The notes beneath the pieces were generated by a model. The model saw nothing but the letters and a program-made list of their open reading frames with translations, ran no database searches and was not told the DNA's origin. A stretch of 9,818 nucleotides of DNA from Clostridiales bacterium. GTDB lineage: Bacteria > Bacillota > Clostridia > Saccharofermentanales > UBA5734. The position numbers were made by a program, and so were the translations under genes. The stretch covers positions 1-9,818 of the forward strand of contig DMJC01000048.1 in assembly GCA_003451915.1 (NCBI GenBank), written 5' to 3'. Numbering within the stretch: the first letter of the stretch is position 1; the number at the start of each line of letters is the position of its first letter. This document shows, in pieces, positions 6,880-9,818 of the stretch.

Positions 6880-7676
6880 AACGACATCTGGCTATTCTCA
6901 CGGAGTATGATGGCAGTTCATTTTATGGTTGGCAAGCCCAGGCGCATGGGCGCACTGTTCAGCAAACCCTGGCGGCTGCGATCGAACAGCTCACCGGCGA
7001 GAAGAATATCATACTGACCGGCAGCAGCCGGACTGATTCAGGTGTGCATGCCCGCGGCCATGTCAGCCATTTCCGGTCAGACACTGGAATTCCGACAGAC
7101 AACCTGCCTTTGGCATTGAACAGTCATTTGCCGGCCGATGTTGCTGTTTTGGCAGCCTGTGATGTTGCTGATGATTTTCATGCCCAATACCATGCCCTGG
7201 GCAAAATTTATACCTATCAGATCTGGAATCATGCCAGCCGGCCAGCCCTCGACCGATTGCGCTGCAGCCACGTGCCCGGACCGCTTGACCTGGAAGCTTT
7301 AAATGAGGCCATACCAAGCCTGATCGGCAAAAGGGACTTTTCAGCCTTTATGGATACAGGCAGCTGTGACCGCAATCCGGTCCGTACGATATTTGATCTA
7401 AAACTGACGGCCAACGGGCCGTTATTGACCCTGAGTTTTCATGGTGACGGTTTTCTTTATCATATGATCAGGATCATGACCGGCACGCTGATCGCTGTCG
7501 CTCAACGCAGAATCAGTCTTGGTGATTTGCCGAGCCTGATCGCAGCCGGTGATCGCAGGCGAATGGGCAAAACCATGCCGCCGCAAGGATTATGCCTGGA
7601 ACGTGTCTTTTATGACCCACCTCTCTTTGATGATTATTTTCGAAATCAGCCCTTTGAAAGGAGCTTGTCATGCTGA
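6876..7676 (+). CDS. truA: tRNA pseudouridine synthase A (positions 38-40)
   Basis: This 266-residue cytosolic enzyme converts uridines 38-40 in the tRNA anticodon arm to pseudouridine. The catalytic Asp54 sits in the signature SSRTDSGVHA (50-59). Other family segments are LTEYDGSSFYGWQ (8-20), the KIYTYQIWN strand (110-118), GKRDFSAF (151-158), GDGFLYHMIRI (190-200) and GKTMPPQGL (231-239). It starts at GTG, which overlaps the ecfT stop (GTGA), so translation is probably coupled to ecfT. Its last 7 nt overlap the start of the next gene. The ecfA-ecfT-truA order is widespread in Firmicutes, although transporter and tRNA modification have no clear functional link. Confidence 0.97.
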   Translation: MKRHLAILTEYDGSSFYGWQAQAHGRTVQQTLAAAIEQLTGEKNIILTGSSRTDSGVHARGHVSHFRSDTGIPTDNLPLALNSHLPADVAVLAACDVADDFHAQYHALGKIYTYQIWNHASRPALDRLRCSHVPGPLDLEALNEAIPSLIGKRDFSAFMDTGSCDRNPVRTIFDLKLTANGPLLTLSFHGDGFLYHMIRIMTGTLIAVAQRRISLGDLPSLIAAGDRRRMGKTMPPQGLCLERVFYDPPLFDDYFRNQPFERSLSC

Positions 7677-9133
7677 ACCCAAACTGGAATGAACGAACCA
7701 ACCTGACCATGCTCACCGATTTTTATGAAATGACGATGTCCAAAGGCTATCTTGACCACAAGATGGAGGATAGGGTTGCTTATTTCGACCTCTTTTTCCG
7801 ATCAATCCCCCAGGACGGCGGTTACGCTATCATGGCGGGCGTCGATCAGATGATCGATTATCTGCAGAATTTGCATTTTACAGAGGATGACCTGCAATAT
7901 CTGGAGGGCATCCAGATCTTTAATCAGGATTTTCTGAATTATCTGCGGGATTTTAAATTCAGCTGTGATATCTGGGCAATTCCCGAAGGCACACCGATTT
8001 TTCCGAACGAGCCGATCGTCAAAGTGCGTGGCCCGATCATTCAGGCTCAGATGATTGAAACCATGTTACTGGTGACCATCAATCACCAGAGTCTGATCGC
8101 GACCAAGACATCCCGTATTGTCAGGGCAGCCAAGGGCCGGCCGGTCATGGAGTTCGGTGCACGCCGGGCACAGGGTTATGATGCTGCTGTTCTTGGAGCA
8201 AGAGCAGCCTACATCGCTGGCGTTGCAGGCACATCAAACACGTTGTGCTGCCAGCAGTTCGGCATTCCGACGCTGGGAACCATGGCGCACAGCTGGATTC
8301 AGGCCTTCCCGAACGAATACGACGCATTTGCGGCCTATGCCCGTTCCTTTTCAGCCAACACAGTTTTACTGGTCGATACCTATAATGTATTAAAATCAGG
8401 CATCCCTAACGCCATCCGTGTCGCCCGCGAGGTTCTTGAGCCACTCGGCCGCCGCCTGAAAGGCATCCGCATTGATAGCGGCGACCTGGCTTATCTGACG
8501 CAGCGAGCCCGTGAAATGCTGGATGCAGCTGGCTTGCAGGACTGCCGGATCACGGTCAGCAATGCCCTCGATGAATACATCATCCGAGACCTGATCCAGC
8601 AAGGTGCGGCGATTGACTCTTTTGGTGTCGGCGAGCGCCTGATCACATCACGGGCTGAGCCTGTTTTCGGCGGCGTCTATAAACTGTCTGCCATCGAAAA
8701 GGATGGTGTCGTGACGCCTTGCATGAAGTTTTCTGAGAATGCCGGTAAAATTACCAACCCGGGCAATAAAGAAGTTTGGCGATTCTATGACAAAACCACC
8801 GGCAAAGCGATGGCCGACCTGATCACGCTGGTTGGTGAGCAAATCGATGAAAACGGACCTTATGAAATTTTCGACCCGATGTACACCTGGAAACGTAAAG
8901 TTCTGACCAACTTTACTATCCGAAGACTGCTGGAACCGATCTTTGCAAACGGTCAACTGGTCAGCCGGCGCGTACCTCTCGAAGAGAGCCGCGAAAACTG
9001 CGCCCGCGAGATCGAAAGACTTTGGGAATCGCTCAAGCGGTTTGAAAATCCGCAAACCTATTATGTCGACCTGTCCCAGAAACTCTGGGATGTCAAAGAT
9101 CAACTGCTGCACGCCAACCTGGATTTGATCTGA
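7670..9133 (+). CDS. pncB: Nicotinate phosphoribosyltransferase
   Basis: This 487-residue cytosolic enzyme of the Preiss-Handler NAD salvage route joins nicotinate and PRPP to form nicotinate mononucleotide, with ATP hydrolysis. Family motifs run through the protein: LTDFYEMTMSKGYL (15-28), the substrate-binding EFGARRAQGYDAA (161-173) and GTSNT (187-191). GTMAHSW (203-209) follows, with His207 the likely phosphorylated residue. DTYNVLKSG (236-244), IRIDSGDLA (266-274) and the GVGERLITS segment complete the set. The length is normal. AAAGGAG (7657-7663) lies inside truA, and the ATG overlaps the truA end by 7 nt. That ties NAD salvage to the ECF/truA transcript. Niacin can enter cells through an ECF transporter with a NiaX S component, so a functional link is possible but not shown here. 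Confidence 0.95.
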   Translation: MLNPNWNERTNLTMLTDFYEMTMSKGYLDHKMEDRVAYFDLFFRSIPQDGGYAIMAGVDQMIDYLQNLHFTEDDLQYLEGIQIFNQDFLNYLRDFKFSCDIWAIPEGTPIFPNEPIVKVRGPIIQAQMIETMLLVTINHQSLIATKTSRIVRAAKGRPVMEFGARRAQGYDAAVLGARAAYIAGVAGTSNTLCCQQFGIPTLGTMAHSWIQAFPNEYDAFAAYARSFSANTVLLVDTYNVLKSGIPNAIRVAREVLEPLGRRLKGIRIDSGDLAYLTQRAREMLDAAGLQDCRITVSNALDEYIIRDLIQQGAAIDSFGVGERLITSRAEPVFGGVYKLSAIEKDGVVTPCMKFSENAGKITNPGNKEVWRFYDKTTGKAMADLITLVGEQIDENGPYEIFDPMYTWKRKVLTNFTIRRLLEPIFANGQLVSRRVPLEESRENCAREIERLWESLKRFENPQTYYVDLSQKLWDVKDQLLHANLDLI

Positions 9134-9170
9134 GATGGCCTGCTGAGTTAAAGAAAGTGAGGAATACATC

Positions 9171-9668
9171 ATGTCAACAAAAGCGATTATCACCATGGAA
9201 AACGGCGGCCGTATCGTCGTTGAGCTTGACCCGGCCCAGGCACCCCTGACCGCAGCCAATTTCGTCAAACTGGCCAATGAGCATTTTTACGACGGCCTGA
9301 TTTTCCACCGTGTCATTCCCGGATTCATGATCCAGGGCGGCTGCCCCAACGGCACCGGCATGGGCGGTCCAGGTTACCAGATCAAGGGTGAATTCAGCGG
9401 CAATGGAGTTGCCAACAGCATCAAGCACGACCGCGGCGTCATTTCCATGGCCAGGGCGATGGATCCCAATTCAGCCGGTTCACAATTTTTCATCATGCAC
9501 CAGAAATCACCGCATCTTGATGGCCAATATGCAGCCTTCGGACGTGTCATCGAAGGCATGCCGGTCGTTGATGAAATTGCTGAGACGCAAACCGGCCGCC
9601 AGGATCGTCCGCTCAACGAGCAACGCATCCGTTCGATCGTGATTGAACACGATACTGCAGAACAATAA
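9171..9668 (+). CDS. Cyclophilin-type peptidyl-prolyl cis-trans isomerase
   Basis: This 165-residue cyclophilin catalyses cis-trans isomerisation of proline peptide bonds during folding. Core motifs are intact. YDGLIFHRVIPGFMIQGG (40-57) contains the catalytic Arg47, plus Phe52 and Gln55. GSQFFIMHQKSPHLDGQYAA (103-122) and FGRVIEGM (123-130) follow. The Trp of human cyclophilin A is not conserved: Tyr120 and Phe123 lie in that region, as in many bacterial members with low cyclosporin affinity. There is no signal peptide, so it is cytosolic. GTGAGGAA (9157-9164) precedes the ATG. It lies 37 nt after pncB and probably belongs to the same transcript. No terminator is seen after its stop; a transposase gene converges from the other side. 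Confidence 0.95.
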   Translation: MSTKAIITMENGGRIVVELDPAQAPLTAANFVKLANEHFYDGLIFHRVIPGFMIQGGCPNGTGMGGPGYQIKGEFSGNGVANSIKHDRGVISMARAMDPNSAGSQFFIMHQKSPHLDGQYAAFGRVIEGMPVVDEIAETQTGRQDRPLNEQRIRSIVIEHDTAEQ

Positions 9669-9818
9669 AATTATGTGGCTATGTCGTTAGCTCAGTATAA
9701 CCCAATCGCTGCGAAAGGAGGCAACAAGAAAGAACTCTGTTGAACAATTCACCCGAAAATGATCTGCGGTTAAAGCGATAACAAAACTCATCGAGATAGC
9801 TTTGCAAATGCCTGTCAT
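9669..9818 (-). mobile_element. Edge of an IS1595-like insertion sequence
   Basis: Everything after the cyclophilin stop codon seems to belong to the element, because the transposase stop is only 10 bp away. The end of the element must therefore lie within about 9669-9681, or it may even overlap the end of the cyclophilin gene. GGCTATGTCG starting at 9677 could be the start of the terminal inverted repeat, but the opposite end is not visible and no target duplication can be tested. The exact boundary is a guess. Confidence 0.45.
9679..9818 (-). CDS. IS1595-type (ISXO2-like) transposase, C-terminal fragment, 5' part outside window
   Basis: On the minus strand, a frame is open from the window edge (first full codon 9814-9816) for 45 codons and ends in TAG at 9679-9681. 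The peptide reads RHLQSYLDEFCYRFNRRSF, then SGELFNRVLSCC, and ends in YTELTT. The block YLDEFCYRFNRR is the typical C-terminal signature of DDE transposases of the IS1595/ISXO2-like group, where it lies after the catalytic core. The residues that carry out catalysis would be outside the window, so I cannot tell whether the gene is intact. It converges on the cyclophilin gene with 10 bp between the stop codons. The family call rests on remembered motifs; the reading frame is seen directly. Confidence 0.72.
   Translation of the reverse strand, partial: DRHLQSYLDEFCYRFNRRSFSGELFNRVLSCCLLSQRLGYTELTT

Noticed and set aside
9740..9781. Short forward ORF after AAAGGAGG (9715-9722), starting at TTG
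   Set aside because: It has only 13 codons and the spacing from the Shine-Dalgarno-like sequence is too long. The opposite strand reads as a convincing transposase end, so the AAAGGAGG is the complement of transposase codons.

Overview
The window is a Firmicutes-type, probably class Clostridia, chromosomal segment of moderate GC. All complete genes lie on the + strand. The gene order supports this placement: map, a KOW-domain RNA-binding protein, infA, rpmJ, rpsM, rpsK, rpsD, rpoA, rplQ, then the ECF transporter ATPase(s), ecfT and truA. Having rpsD inside the alpha operon, a KOW gene between map and infA, and an enlarged L17 all suit Clostridia better than Bacilli. I cannot name a genus from the sequence alone.

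Positions 1-4226 are the tail of the large ribosomal-protein cluster. The end of methionine aminopeptidase (4-nt overlap) leads into the KOW gene, which overlaps infA by 1 nt. Two spacers in this part are unusually structured. The infA-rpmJ gap holds a possible promoter and a perfect inverted repeat. The 150-nt rpmJ-rpsM gap holds several hairpins just upstream of the S13/S11/S4/alpha/L17 block. That block ends in a strong intrinsic terminator at 4192-4226.

Positions 4243-9668 hold a second gene group whose first ribosome-binding site sits immediately after the terminator. The two ATPases usually encoded as ecfA1 and ecfA2 are here one 600-residue protein. A plausible Shine-Dalgarno/GTG start survives at the domain boundary and would yield a normal-sized EcfA2. 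The ecfA-ecfT junction carries an exact 35-bp tandem duplication that separates two formerly overlapping genes and creates a 10-codon mini-ORF ending 2 nt before the ecfT start. EcfT, TruA and nicotinate phosphoribosyltransferase then follow with overlapping ends (4 and 7 nt), which suggests translational coupling. A cyclophilin-type peptidyl-prolyl isomerase closes the group.

The last 140 bases, on the minus strand, encode the C-terminus of an IS1595-type transposase (YLDEFCYRFNRR motif). It converges on the cyclophilin gene and stops 10 bp from its stop codon, so an insertion element borders this otherwise conserved neighbourhood.

Functionally, the window joins translation start-up and ribosome assembly, RNA polymerase alpha, energy-coupled vitamin uptake, tRNA pseudouridylation and NAD salvage. 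I found no wholly new system. The most unusual content is in the ECF segment: the fusion, the possible internal start, and the junction duplication.
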